Source: Crocinitomicaceae bacterium (GTDB taxonomy: Bacteria; Bacteroidota; Bacteroidia; Flavobacteriales_D; Crocinitomicaceae). Taken from it: DNA of 21,598 nt. This document shows, in pieces, positions 8,920-16,770 of the stretch (position 1 is its first letter; each line of letters starts with the position of its first letter). Where the stretch lies: the NCBI GenBank assembly GCA_023264075.1, contig JALQTG010000203.1, forward strand, positions 1-21,598, written 5' to 3'. The notes under the pieces were generated by a model. The model did not search any database, was not told the origin of the DNA, and saw only the letters and a list, made by a program, of their open reading frames with translations. A program made the translations under genes and the position numbers.

Positions 8920-9282
8920 CTAATTTTCTTTTCTACGAAGAATATACCGAATTTCATTCTCATCTGTCTCAGTCCGCGCTGGGATCACATAATTGGATAC
9001 ATACTCCCACCCATTGGCTTCCATAAAGTTAAGACCATCAATCATTGAATTGAAAGCCACTTTTGTTCCATCTGTCGACCGAATTGCCTGAGAAGTAAAC
9101 AACTTTAGCGGTTGTCCGTAATCAACAATAATTTTGATTTTTCCAAACCCTATCTTGTTTCTCCCAACCAGTTCAACATACTTTACATTTTCCAATTCAT
9201 TGATGTATGCGTCATCCACAACAACTTGAGAAAAAGATTGGGTTGCACCCAATAATAAAAAGGCAACAAGTAATTTTTTCAT
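8920..9282 (-). CDS. Small exported protein of unknown function
   Basis: A 120-residue protein with a clear signal peptide (MKKLLVAFLLLGATQSFSQ) and a compact mature part of about 100 residues. That part is rich in short beta-strands (VKYVELVGR, KIKIIVDYGQ, IRYILRRK) and contains one NGWEYV motif. I do not recognise a named family with certainty; similar short secreted proteins are common in Flavobacteriales. It lies 71 bases after the deiminase gene on the same strand and may be read through from it. Confidence 0.7.
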   Translation of the reverse strand: MKKLLVAFLLLGATQSFSQVVVDDAYINELENVKYVELVGRNKIGFGKIKIIVDYGQPLKLFTSQAIRSTDGTKVAFNSMIDGLNFMEANGWEYVSNYVIPARTETDENEIRYILRRKEN

Positions 9283-9353
9283 AACAATAGTTTAATTAAT
9301 TTATTCCTACTTTACAAAGAGCGGACCATTTTCGATACGCACGTGAATATTCA

Positions 9354-11129
9354 TTAATAAATCAGTAAGCGTTGATTCATAACACGATAGTTTGAGCTGT
9401 ATTTCACAACGTAAGTTCCATTTGAAAAAGTGGATGCATCAATAAAATAATTGTGTGCACCAATTTCAAAATCTCCGTCATGAATTAATTTTACCAAACG
9501 CCCTGAGTCATCAAATAGTTCAATTTTCCCCTGCTCTCCCGCCATTCCATCAAATGGAACAACTGTAATCGCGTTGGCCGGATTTGGATAAATTAAAGGC
9601 GCAGACAACTCTGTTTCTTCCAGACTCGTAGTTCCATTATCGAAAACAGTAAATTTCCAATATCCATCTGGAGCAGGCATTGGACGGTTACCCGTCTTTC
9701 CAGAGTTTGCCGTTGCTTGTATATAATAATAAATATCTACCTCGCCTTGCTGAGCAGGTATAAGTCCTTGCCAATCTTCACCTCCTATATTCGTCATAGC
9801 AACTTGCTGATAGGAACCAGCCTGACCAATTTTATAGAACAGATTCGCGCTTTGGATATCAGACCTGTGACTGATATATGCATTCACAACATAGTCGTTC
9901 AGATTGTCATAAGTATCTTCCAGGCGCTGATGAGAAATAATTAAAGGGTCTTGAACACCAATGGAGTGAGTAATACAATGTATTGCGCCACCAGCTGCAA
10001 TCAGTTGCTCTCCAGAAGCGGCATCTACGTTAATCCCTACAATATTATACCCTGGCATGGCATCCTCCAAGATTCGTCGGGCAATGGTGTCCCATTCTTC
10101 TCGATAAAAAGGAACCAATACAGTATTATTGATGAACACCTGATTGGCGTAAGTCCTATAATACCCATTATTATCTGGATACAAACCTCCAGTCGAAGGA
10201 GGCGAAGGTATACGAATCACTCTGTAAGGCGTTCCAAAAGGAGACATATAATTACTCAAAACATACTGCAAATTCGCTTCTATTTGAGGACCATCAGCTA
10301 CACCTTGAGGATATTCACTCACTAACAAAGTCTCTTCATCCAACAGTTTCATATGCATGTCAATGTGATGGATATCATCGTACGGCAAAACTGTCATTTT
10401 AATATACTCATCAATCCCCATGAAGTCTTGATAAATTTGATCGATATCCGCATTTGTTTTAGGTGTAACCCCAAAACCATTACCAGCTGCATTCTCCTCT
10501 AAAATCAACTCAGACGAAAAAGCAGTACCTAATCCATCACCCATATAATTCCCTCCAGTTGCAACAATATCCGAAGGTGGAGCAGTCATTTGATAAAGCG
10601 GAATACCAAGATGATTGGCATGTGCTTCAGGCGAGGTGTCGTCATCAGGTCGTGGACGGTTATAAATCCAATCCACTAAAATCAAGGAGTCATTCCAGTC
10701 CTTATAAACAGGGTTTGCTGCATAATCTCGAATCCAAACGGAATTCACATTACGTTGAATAACCTCAATACTATCCATAGAAATTCCGGCATTGGTCAGT
10801 GTGGACATCATCGTGTTGTAATTCGTTGGACGCACTACCATCAATACTTTGCACTCCTGAACAGCTGCCTCAATAATCGACGTAATGGTATTGGCGTAAT
10901 TACTCACCCAAGCTACCAATAGATAATCCGTTTCTTCCCATTCTGCCATCAAACGAAGATTACCTTGAGGAGGAGTTGTGGTAGCACGATTACCTTGTGA
11001 AGAAAAGGCGTACGTGGAGAGTTGTTCTTTTTCCGCTTTTGTTAACCCCTTCGGTAAAGGAGATTCCAGTTGTTGTGAAAACAAAGTGCCTCCGAAAAAT
11101 AAAATGAAGCCTAATACAATGTGTTTCAT
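9354..11129 (-). CDS. T9SS-exported PAD_porph-family deiminase (agmatine/peptidylarginine deiminase-like)
   Basis: A 591-residue secreted guanidino-group deiminase. A signal peptide (residues 1-19, ends LFSQ) is followed by a propeptide-like stretch. The PAD_porph domain (about 58-400) has the full catalytic set: Asp135 in WIRDYA, His255 and Asp257 in HHIDMH, and nucleophile Cys385 in GGAIHCITH. Residues about 415-500 form an Ig-like domain and about 510-591 a type A T9SS sorting domain (IYPNPAN start, NGTYVVKY and a basic end). The order signal, PAD, Ig, CTD is that of Porphyromonas gingivalis PPAD. Arg158 and Arg160 (YNRPRP) match by spacing the PPAD arginine pair that holds a substrate C-terminal carboxylate. 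The reaction would be arginine (peptide or free guanidine) to citrulline plus ammonia outside the cell. Substrate is inferred; a small-molecule guanidine is possible. Confidence 0.9.
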   Translation of the reverse strand: MKHIVLGFILFFGGTLFSQQLESPLPKGLTKAEKEQLSTYAFSSQGNRATTTPPQGNLRLMAEWEETDYLLVAWVSNYANTITSIIEAAVQECKVLMVVRPTNYNTMMSTLTNAGISMDSIEVIQRNVNSVWIRDYAANPVYKDWNDSLILVDWIYNRPRPDDDTSPEAHANHLGIPLYQMTAPPSDIVATGGNYMGDGLGTAFSSELILEENAAGNGFGVTPKTNADIDQIYQDFMGIDEYIKMTVLPYDDIHHIDMHMKLLDEETLLVSEYPQGVADGPQIEANLQYVLSNYMSPFGTPYRVIRIPSPPSTGGLYPDNNGYYRTYANQVFINNTVLVPFYREEWDTIARRILEDAMPGYNIVGINVDAASGEQLIAAGGAIHCITHSIGVQDPLIISHQRLEDTYDNLNDYVVNAYISHRSDIQSANLFYKIGQAGSYQQVAMTNIGGEDWQGLIPAQQGEVDIYYYIQATANSGKTGNRPMPAPDGYWKFTVFDNGTTSLEETELSAPLIYPNPANAITVVPFDGMAGEQGKIELFDDSGRLVKLIHDGDFEIGAHNYFIDASTFSNGTYVVKYSSNYRVMNQRLLIY

Positions 11130-11145
11130 AGTTTTATAGTTTCTG

Positions 11146-11176
11146 TAAATATAGGTTTAATCCTTAAAAATTCCAA
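11146..11176 (-). promoter_or_regulatory. Promoter of the deiminase gene (TTGG, N19, TATATTTA)
   Basis: Bottom-strand TATATTTA (11153-11146, seven of eight to TAnnTTTG) is preceded at 19 bases by TTGG (11176-11173), a good fit to the Bacteroidota -33/-7 layout. The -33 part lies inside the last codons of the upstream M42 gene (DWNF-stop), so the two minus-strand genes need not share a transcript. The predicted leader is about 10 bases. Confidence 0.55.
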
Positions 11177-12207
11177 TCGTAGGTATCCAAATCAATAAGA
11201 CAATTCTTCAATAACTCTATACTTCCTTGAATATCGTCTTTATTGGCCATCTCAATCACTTGATGCAAATGACGTGTGGGAATTGAAATAGCTCCAGCAA
11301 TAGAACCGCCTTCAGTCATGCGTTGAATTCCGGCGGTATCCGTTCCTCCTGCAGTTAAGATCTCAGGCTGCCACTTGATCCCATGCTTATCCGCTGTTTT
11401 TTTCATATAATCCACCATTCGATAATCACAAATGGTCGATGCATCCATAATCTTAATTGCCGCACCTTCTCCAAGTGAGGTGATTTTTTCATGTGCAGCA
11501 GCTCCCGGCAGGTCATAAGCAATGGTCGTATCCAATCCAAAACCAAAATCAGGATTAATGCGCATAGCGGAAACATTTGCGCCTCGAATCCCAACCTCCT
11601 CTTGAACTGTGAAAACTCCATACACGTCATATGGCACTTCTTTGTCTTTTAGTTCGCGCAACGCTTCAATTAGAATAAACACAGCTAGTCGATTGTCCAA
11701 TGACTTACTGTTGACACAATTACCCATTTCAATAAAGGAACGCTCACGAGTAATTGGATCTCCAATTTTAACGAGCGCCTCTACTTCTTCTTTTGATAGC
11801 CCAGTATCAATGAAGAAGTCAGTTATTTTGGCTACTTTGTTGCGCTCATCAGGTGTCATCACATGGATTGGCTTGGCTGCCATTACCCCGATTACATCCT
11901 TTTTCCCATGAATAAGCACTCGCTGAGCAGTTAATGTTTTTGGATCAAATCCGCCGAGTGTATGAAACCGGATAAATCCCTTCTCATCAATATGAGTAAC
12001 AATAAAACCAATCTCATCCATGTGCGCTCCAACCATCACTCGCTTCTTTGCCTTTCCCTTTTTAATTCCGTAAACATTACCCATATTGTCTAGTTCGATA
12101 CTATCCACATATGGTGTGACTTCTTGGATAATTAATTCTCTGATTTTTTTCTCGTAACCTGGTGCCCCTGGCGCTTGACAAATTTTGTTCAATAGTTCTA
12201 TCCGCAT
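11164..12207 (-). CDS. M42 family metallopeptidase (glutamyl aminopeptidase/endoglucanase-like)
   Basis: A cytosolic dinuclear-metal aminopeptidase of 347 residues, a normal length for the family. The frame extends to a TTG at 12234, but that codon overlaps a perfect -7 promoter element, so the ATG at 12207 (MRIELLNK) is the supported start. Metal and catalytic residues are all present: His62 in GAHMDE, Asp171 in SLDNR, the Glu203-Glu204 pair in VQEEVG, Asp226 in GLDTT and His315 in RHLHQ. Members usually assemble into tetrahedral dodecamers that trim peptides in protein turnover; that is family knowledge. It has its own promoter and the next gene downstream appears to have another. Confidence 0.9.
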   Translation of the reverse strand: MRIELLNKICQAPGAPGYEKKIRELIIQEVTPYVDSIELDNMGNVYGIKKGKAKKRVMVGAHMDEIGFIVTHIDEKGFIRFHTLGGFDPKTLTAQRVLIHGKKDVIGVMAAKPIHVMTPDERNKVAKITDFFIDTGLSKEEVEALVKIGDPITRERSFIEMGNCVNSKSLDNRLAVFILIEALRELKDKEVPYDVYGVFTVQEEVGIRGANVSAMRINPDFGFGLDTTIAYDLPGAAAHEKITSLGEGAAIKIMDASTICDYRMVDYMKKTADKHGIKWQPEILTAGGTDTAGIQRMTEGGSIAGAISIPTRHLHQVIEMANKDDIQGSIELLKNCLIDLDTYDWNF

Positions 12208-12231
12208 AATTTCTACCCTTTTGTTTCCCTT

Positions 12232-12239
12232 CAAATATA
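12232..12239 (-). promoter_or_regulatory. -7 element TATATTTG for the M42 peptidase gene
   Basis: Perfect TAnnTTTG on the bottom strand, 24 bases before the ATG at 12207. Its extended form CCTATATTTG is the same as the element before the tRNA gene near 21556. It overlaps the alternative TTG start, which rules that start out if the promoter is real. Confidence 0.55.
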
Positions 12240-12314
12240 GGTGGACTTTTTAATTTCTTCGGCATGATTAGAAACTTTTACGAATCAAACCTCTTAACTG
12301 TCGCCTCGAAATTC

Positions 12315-12322
12315 TAAATTTG
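12315..12322 (+). promoter_or_regulatory. -7 element TAAATTTG immediately before the glycosyltransferase start
   Basis: A perfect TAnnTTTG ends only four bases before the ATG at 12327, so transcription should begin at or within a base or two of the start codon. I see no strong -33 TTG at the expected spacing. Confidence 0.5.
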
Positions 12323-12326
12323 TCCT

Positions 12327-13310
12327 ATGAAAATTCTTGTCATCAGATTCAGTTCCATCGGCGATATCGTGTTGACAAGTCCCGTTATACGCTGTATCAA
12401 GCAGCAACTTCCTTCGAGTGAGTTACATTATGTAACGAAGGTTGCGTATTCTTCTATTCTGGAATCTAACCCGTTTGTCGACAAAGTTCATGTTTTAAAT
12501 GGGAATACGTCGTTCTTAATTCAAGAATTGCGTGCCGAACAATTCGATGTTGTAATCGACCTTCACAAAAACATAAGGACTGCCCGCATAAAAAGAGCTC
12601 TTGGTGCAAAATCTTATGCCTTTCCTAAGCTTAATCTAGAAAAGTGGTTGTTGGTCAATTTCAAACGGAAAGCTATGCCCGATGTTCATGTCGTAGATCG
12701 GTATTTTGAAGCTGTGAAGACTTTAAATGTAACCAACGACCGACAGGGAATTGATTTTTTCATTCCCGAAGAAGATGTTATTGATGTTTCTGCAACCTAT
12801 GGTTTAACCAAATATGTAGCCGTAGCCGTTGGGGCACAGTTTGCAACAAAGCGATTACCAGCGCACAAGTTAGTAGAAATCCTATCTGGACTTACACAAC
12901 CGATTATTCTACTTGGAGGAAAAGAAGATAAAGCAGCGGGGGAAAATTTAAAAAGCAATTTAACAGAAAAAACCATTATTAACTTATGCGGAAAATTGAG
13001 TCTTGCTCAAAGTGCTTCCATGGTGAAACAATCTACAGCACTACTCACCCATGATACTGGACTCATGCACATAGCAAGTGCTTTTAAAACTCCTATAATC
13101 TCAGTTTGGGGGAATACAGTTCCTGAATTAGGGATGTATGCCTATAGGCCTCAGCAATCAAACAATATTCTTGTCCACCAAGTAGAAGGATTGAACTGTC
13201 GACCATGTTCTAAAATTGGTCATCAGAAATGTCCAAAAGGCCATTTTAAATGCATGGAGGAACAGAATAGTGCAGAAATCACTCAATCTATTGAGGAGTA
13301 TTTGACCTAG
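12327..13310 (+). CDS. Glycosyltransferase family 9 (heptosyltransferase-like)
   Basis: A 327-residue GT-B fold enzyme. The N-terminal half begins MKILVIRFSSIGDIVLTSP, the GT9 acceptor-side signature. The C-terminal half has the nucleotide-sugar motif THDTGLMHIA (241-250) and IISVWGNT. The family transfers heptose or a related sugar onto lipopolysaccharide core at the inner face of the inner membrane; the exact sugar in this organism is not known. The tail carries four cysteines (291, 294, 302, 309) in a CRPC...KCPKGHFKC pattern, seen in many GT9 proteins. Its stop directly abuts the stop of the convergent dehydrogenase with no base between. A -7 element ends four bases before the ATG, suggesting leaderless translation. 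Confidence 0.88.
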   Translation: MKILVIRFSSIGDIVLTSPVIRCIKQQLPSSELHYVTKVAYSSILESNPFVDKVHVLNGNTSFLIQELRAEQFDVVIDLHKNIRTARIKRALGAKSYAFPKLNLEKWLLVNFKRKAMPDVHVVDRYFEAVKTLNVTNDRQGIDFFIPEEDVIDVSATYGLTKYVAVAVGAQFATKRLPAHKLVEILSGLTQPIILLGGKEDKAAGENLKSNLTEKTIINLCGKLSLAQSASMVKQSTALLTHDTGLMHIASAFKTPIISVWGNTVPELGMYAYRPQQSNNILVHQVEGLNCRPCSKIGHQKCPKGHFKCMEEQNSAEITQSIEEYLT

Positions 13311-14066
13311 TTATTTGTTTCTATTGACAATGGTGCTGCTCGCCTGGGCAGTTGGCATCACAATTAAATCAGCGATATTTACATGATACGGACGGGAAAT
13401 CACAAAATAAATGATATCCGCTATGTCTTCCGCTTGCAATGCGTCAAATCCCTGATAAACTTTTGAAGCGCGCTCAGTATCCCCTTTAAACCGCACTTCA
13501 CTAAAGGCAGTTTCTACCATTCCCGGATTAACGGCTCCAACGCGAATTCCGTATTGATTTAAATCCATGCGCATGCCTTGATTGAGTGCGTCTACGGCAT
13601 GCTTACTAGCACAATAGACATTTCCATTCGGATAAACTTCTTTTCCGGCAGTCGAGCCAATATTTATGATATGTCCGCTCTTTTGCTCAATCATTTTCGA
13701 AATAACCGGTTTGGAAACATTTAACAACCCTTTTACATTGATATCCAGCATAGCCTCCCAATCTTCTGAGCTTCCCGATTGAATAGGGTCTAATCCATGC
13801 GCATTACCTGCGTTATTAATCAATACATCAATCTTCGAAAACTCAGGTGGAAGTAACTCTATTTCGGATTCAACTTTCAATTTATCGCGCACATCGAAAC
13901 ATATGGTGTATACATCGGTATGAGCAGATAGCTCAACCTTTAGTTGGTCCAAAATATATTCCTTTCGGCCGCATAATACGATACGAATTCCTTCTTGCGC
14001 AAACCGGATGGCTGTTGCTTTACCTATTCCGCTTGTTGCTCCGGTTATAAGGGCTGTTTTTTTCAT
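13311..14066 (-). CDS. Short-chain dehydrogenase/reductase, YdfG-like
   Basis: A 251-residue classical SDR with the NAD(P)-binding TGATSGIG (8-15), NNAG (84-87), and catalytic Asn110, Ser138, Tyr151 and Lys155 (YCASK). Arg34 after the second strand (CGRK) favours NADP. The PGMVETAFSEVRFKGD segment (181-196) is characteristic of YdfG-type NADP-dependent 3-hydroxy acid dehydrogenases, which oxidise serine, allo-threonine and similar acids; the substrate here is inferred from that resemblance. The gene diverges from the kinase operon and converges with zero spacing on the glycosyltransferase gene. Confidence 0.88.
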   Translation of the reverse strand: MKKTALITGATSGIGKATAIRFAQEGIRIVLCGRKEYILDQLKVELSAHTDVYTICFDVRDKLKVESEIELLPPEFSKIDVLINNAGNAHGLDPIQSGSSEDWEAMLDINVKGLLNVSKPVISKMIEQKSGHIINIGSTAGKEVYPNGNVYCASKHAVDALNQGMRMDLNQYGIRVGAVNPGMVETAFSEVRFKGDTERASKVYQGFDALQAEDIADIIYFVISRPYHVNIADLIVMPTAQASSTIVNRNK

Positions 14067-14078
14067 ATTAAATTAATG

Positions 14079-14086
14079 CAAATAAA
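14079..14086 (-). promoter_or_regulatory. Probable -7 element TTTATTTG for the dehydrogenase gene
   Basis: Seven of eight positions match TAnnTTTG on the bottom strand, 13 bases before the ATG at 14066. The divergent kinase promoter lies 16 bases away, so the two polymerase footprints would overlap. Confidence 0.4.
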
Positions 14087-14102
14087 GTTAGTAGAATTTC
14101 TT

Positions 14103-14110
14103 TAAATTTG
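14103..14110 (+). promoter_or_regulatory. -7 element TAAATTTG for the kinase-regulator operon
   Basis: Perfect TAnnTTTG match, giving a predicted leader of about 70 bases before the TTG start at 14187. The leader holds only minimal ATG frames (ATG-TAA at 14117 and ATG-AAG-TAG at 14149). Confidence 0.5.
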
Positions 14111-14186
14111 ATGATTATGTAAGTCTGATTTTTAATCAACTTGTTTGCATGAAGTAGTACTATTTTAACATTTAAAAACCATAGAA

Positions 14187-15674
14187 TTGCAAAACATTTC
14201 TGAAAATATTTTGGACCAAATCAGCGAAGGTGTTATCATTTGTGATTCATCAGGTAAAATCAAATTCACAAATTCAGCTTTGAATAAATATTTTGAATAT
14301 GATACGTTCGAATTAATCGATTCGGATGTTAATGAATTATTTGTTCTAAATCAAAGCTCAACGAATAGGTTCTCACGGTTTGAAGATATAAAGAATAATT
14401 TTTTTATTAAACGAATGTTGGGGATTAAAAAAAATCAACAGCAAATTTCTGTAGAAATCCGTGTCAAACCAATTGATCAGAAAGAACAAGAAAATTTAAT
14501 TCTCCTTTTAATAACTGATATAACTAGTAAGCTTTTTTACGAGGAAATGTTATTCGACTTAACACAAAGTCTTGAGGTCAAAGTTGAGGAAAGAACCGAA
14601 GAACTGCAAAAAAGTGAAAAGCTCTATCAATCGATTGCACGAAATTACCCGAGTGGTGTCATAAGCATTTTAGATAGGAACTTCAACTATCTTTTTATCG
14701 AAGGTCAACATATGAAAGTGCAAGACAAGGAAGGCGAATTAATAGGCAAACCATTTACACGAGGCTTTGATGTAAGAAAAAAGAAGTATGTGGAAGAATA
14801 TTTAGAAAAAGGTTTCCAAGGAAATCAAGTAACCTTTGAGATTAAACAAAATGAAGATACGTTTTTAGTAAATATCGTTCCTCTCGGGGAGGAAGAGGAG
14901 AAAATTGATCGAATCATAGTTTTCGAAAACAACATTACTGTTCAAAAACAAGTTGAAATACGACTTAAAAAAAATCTCGAAAAAGAAATGGAATTGAATG
15001 AATTAAAATCTCGATTCGTCTCAATGGCTTCGCATGAATTTAGAACACCACTCACAACTATTAATAGTTCTGCTGAATTAATCGATCTATATGTTGACAA
15101 AAAGGCTGTAGATCAAATTAAAAAACATACCGACAGAATAAAAAACTCTATACAAAATTTGAATCTCATACTCAATGATTTTCTCTCCTTAGACAAACTA
15201 GAGTCAGGAAATATCCAACCAAATATGGGAGAAGTAGACCTCCATGAATTACTTCATGAAGTTATAGAAGAAATGGGTGTTAATCTAAAAAAAAATCAGG
15301 TTATTGAACTTTTCTTGGAACAAAAAATCATTTTGCACACAGATAAAAACTTGGTAAAAAACATCTTAATTAATCTGCTTTCCAATGCTATAAAGTATAG
15401 TTTTGAAAATACACAAATCACAGTAACTTTGGAAATTCAAGATAGTTCAATTCAAATCAGCGTGAGAGATCAAGGACTTGGGATTCCAAAAAATGAACAA
15501 AATAAAATGTTTGAACGATTTTTTAGATCAAAAAATGTATTAAATATAGAAGGAACTGGACTGGGATTAACTATTGTAAAGAGGTATCTTGATATTCTGC
15601 AAGGGACAATTTCTTTTGAAAGTGCAGAAGGTCAAGGGACAGTTTTTTTCATTACATTACCAAAAAAGAATTAG
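14187..15674 (+). CDS. Soluble PAS-PAS sensor histidine kinase, TTG start
   Basis: A 495-residue kinase with no membrane segment or signal peptide, so it senses a cytoplasmic signal. PAS 1 spans about 8-115 (ILDQISEGVIICDSSGKI), followed by a coiled coil (about 118-148), PAS 2 (about 148-255), a second helix, and HisKA with phospho-acceptor His283 in SHEFRTPLT. The ATPase domain has Asn396 and Asn400 (N box), DQGLGIP (428-434) and GTGLGL (456-461). The reading frame has no ATG between the in-frame stop at 14166 and the middle of PAS 1; TTG at 14187 is the only common start codon that keeps PAS 1 whole. The next gene, its presumed response regulator, begins right after the stop codon. The ligand is unknown. 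Confidence 0.9.
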   Translation: MQNISENILDQISEGVIICDSSGKIKFTNSALNKYFEYDTFELIDSDVNELFVLNQSSTNRFSRFEDIKNNFFIKRMLGIKKNQQQISVEIRVKPIDQKEQENLILLLITDITSKLFYEEMLFDLTQSLEVKVEERTEELQKSEKLYQSIARNYPSGVISILDRNFNYLFIEGQHMKVQDKEGELIGKPFTRGFDVRKKKYVEEYLEKGFQGNQVTFEIKQNEDTFLVNIVPLGEEEEKIDRIIVFENNITVQKQVEIRLKKNLEKEMELNELKSRFVSMASHEFRTPLTTINSSAELIDLYVDKKAVDQIKKHTDRIKNSIQNLNLILNDFLSLDKLESGNIQPNMGEVDLHELLHEVIEEMGVNLKKNQVIELFLEQKIILHTDKNLVKNILINLLSNAIKYSFENTQITVTLEIQDSSIQISVRDQGLGIPKNEQNKMFERFFRSKNVLNIEGTGLGLTIVKRYLDILQGTISFESAEGQGTVFFITLPKKN

Positions 15675-16730
15675 ATGAAAAAAATAGTAGTGATCGAGGA
15701 CAATGCTGAAATGTGTGAAAACATTAAGGAACTTTTGGAATTGTCAAATTATTCGGTTCGAACTGCAAAGGATGGTATTGAAGGATTACAGTTAATCGAG
15801 CATGTTAAGCCGGACCTTGTATTGTGTGACATCATGATGCCGGAGCTCGATGGTTATGGTGTTTTATCATACCTAAGTAAATATCCAGACACACGTGGAA
15901 TTCCATTTATCTTTTTAACCGCCAAATCTGAAAAAAATGATTTCCGTAAAGGAATGAGTCTAGGAGCAGATGACTACATTTCTAAACCCTTCCAACAAAA
16001 AGAGTTGTTAGACGCAATCTCAACTAGATTGATGAAAAAGGCTCAACTAGAAGAGATTATCCATTCGAGCAATCAATTATCAGAATTAAAGAAAACAATA
16101 TCCGGTTTTTCAGAATTAAAGAAGTTAGTTGAGAATTTTGAAACTAAAATTTTAGAAAAACGCGAATACGTTTATAAAAAAGGTGATGTCCCTGAGTTCT
16201 TATATTTTTTAGAAAGTGGACATGTTCGATCATTCAGAGTATCTGAAGAGGATAAAGAATTGGTAACAGAAATTCATGGTTCAAACCACTTTTTTGGTTA
16301 TACTGAATTATTGAGCGGAGATAATTATTCGGAATACTCAATGACCTTAGAAAAGTCCAAGATAACCTGTATCCCAAAGAGCGACTTTGAAAATCTATTA
16401 ATGCAGGATCGTGATGTGTCCAATACGTTTATTAAGCTACTCGCAGGAAATGTTATCGAAAGAGAAAAAAAATTGGTGACGTTGGCCTATAATACCGTTC
16501 GAAAACGTGTGGCAGATTCTTTAATTAAACTCTATGAAAACTATAAGTTTGATTCCGAGGATGTAGTTGAAATTAAGGTTTCAAGGGATGAAATAGCAAG
16601 TATGGTAGGGACTGCAACGGCTTCCGTAATTAGAATATTAAGCGAGTTTAAAGACGATGGACTCATACTTTCGAAAGGAGCAACTATAACAATTTTAAAC
16701 GCGGAAAAACTTCGGAACAATCATTATTAA
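15675..16730 (+). CDS. Response regulator: receiver fused to Crp/Fnr-type DNA-binding protein
   Basis: A 351-residue protein. Residues 1-122 form a receiver with Glu8-Asp9, phospho-acceptor Asp52 (LCDIMMP), Thr82 and Lys104 (SKPF). A helical linker (about 122-150) leads to a cyclic-nucleotide-binding-like beta-roll (about 150-260) and a Crp-type winged helix (about 275-345) with the helix-turn-helix SRDEIASMVGTATASVIRIL. The roll lacks the Arg-Ser/Thr pair that binds cyclic-nucleotide phosphate (the region reads GYTELLSGDNYSEYSMT), and there is no cluster of cysteines for an iron-sulfur centre. Control is therefore probably by phosphorylation from the abutting kinase gene. Targets are unknown. 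Confidence 0.9.
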   Translation: MKKIVVIEDNAEMCENIKELLELSNYSVRTAKDGIEGLQLIEHVKPDLVLCDIMMPELDGYGVLSYLSKYPDTRGIPFIFLTAKSEKNDFRKGMSLGADDYISKPFQQKELLDAISTRLMKKAQLEEIIHSSNQLSELKKTISGFSELKKLVENFETKILEKREYVYKKGDVPEFLYFLESGHVRSFRVSEEDKELVTEIHGSNHFFGYTELLSGDNYSEYSMTLEKSKITCIPKSDFENLLMQDRDVSNTFIKLLAGNVIEREKKLVTLAYNTVRKRVADSLIKLYENYKFDSEDVVEIKVSRDEIASMVGTATASVIRILSEFKDDGLILSKGATITILNAEKLRNNHY

Positions 16731-16770
16731 CCCCAAATGAGTTTAGCTCTTTTGTTTACAATTAAAAAGA

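Noticed and set aside
9344..9353. Perfect 10-base palindrome TGAATATTCA right after the deiminase stop
   Set aside because: Too short, AT-rich and without a loop to call a terminator or operator; likely chance.
12208..12234. Longer start of the M42 peptidase at a TTG (12234)
   Set aside because: The codon lies in a perfect -7 promoter element and adds nothing conserved; ATG at 12207 fits the family.
16731..16770. Possible terminator GAG-TTTAG-CTC followed by TTTTGTTT between the convergent regulator and metH genes
   Set aside because: The stem has only three base pairs, too weak to claim.
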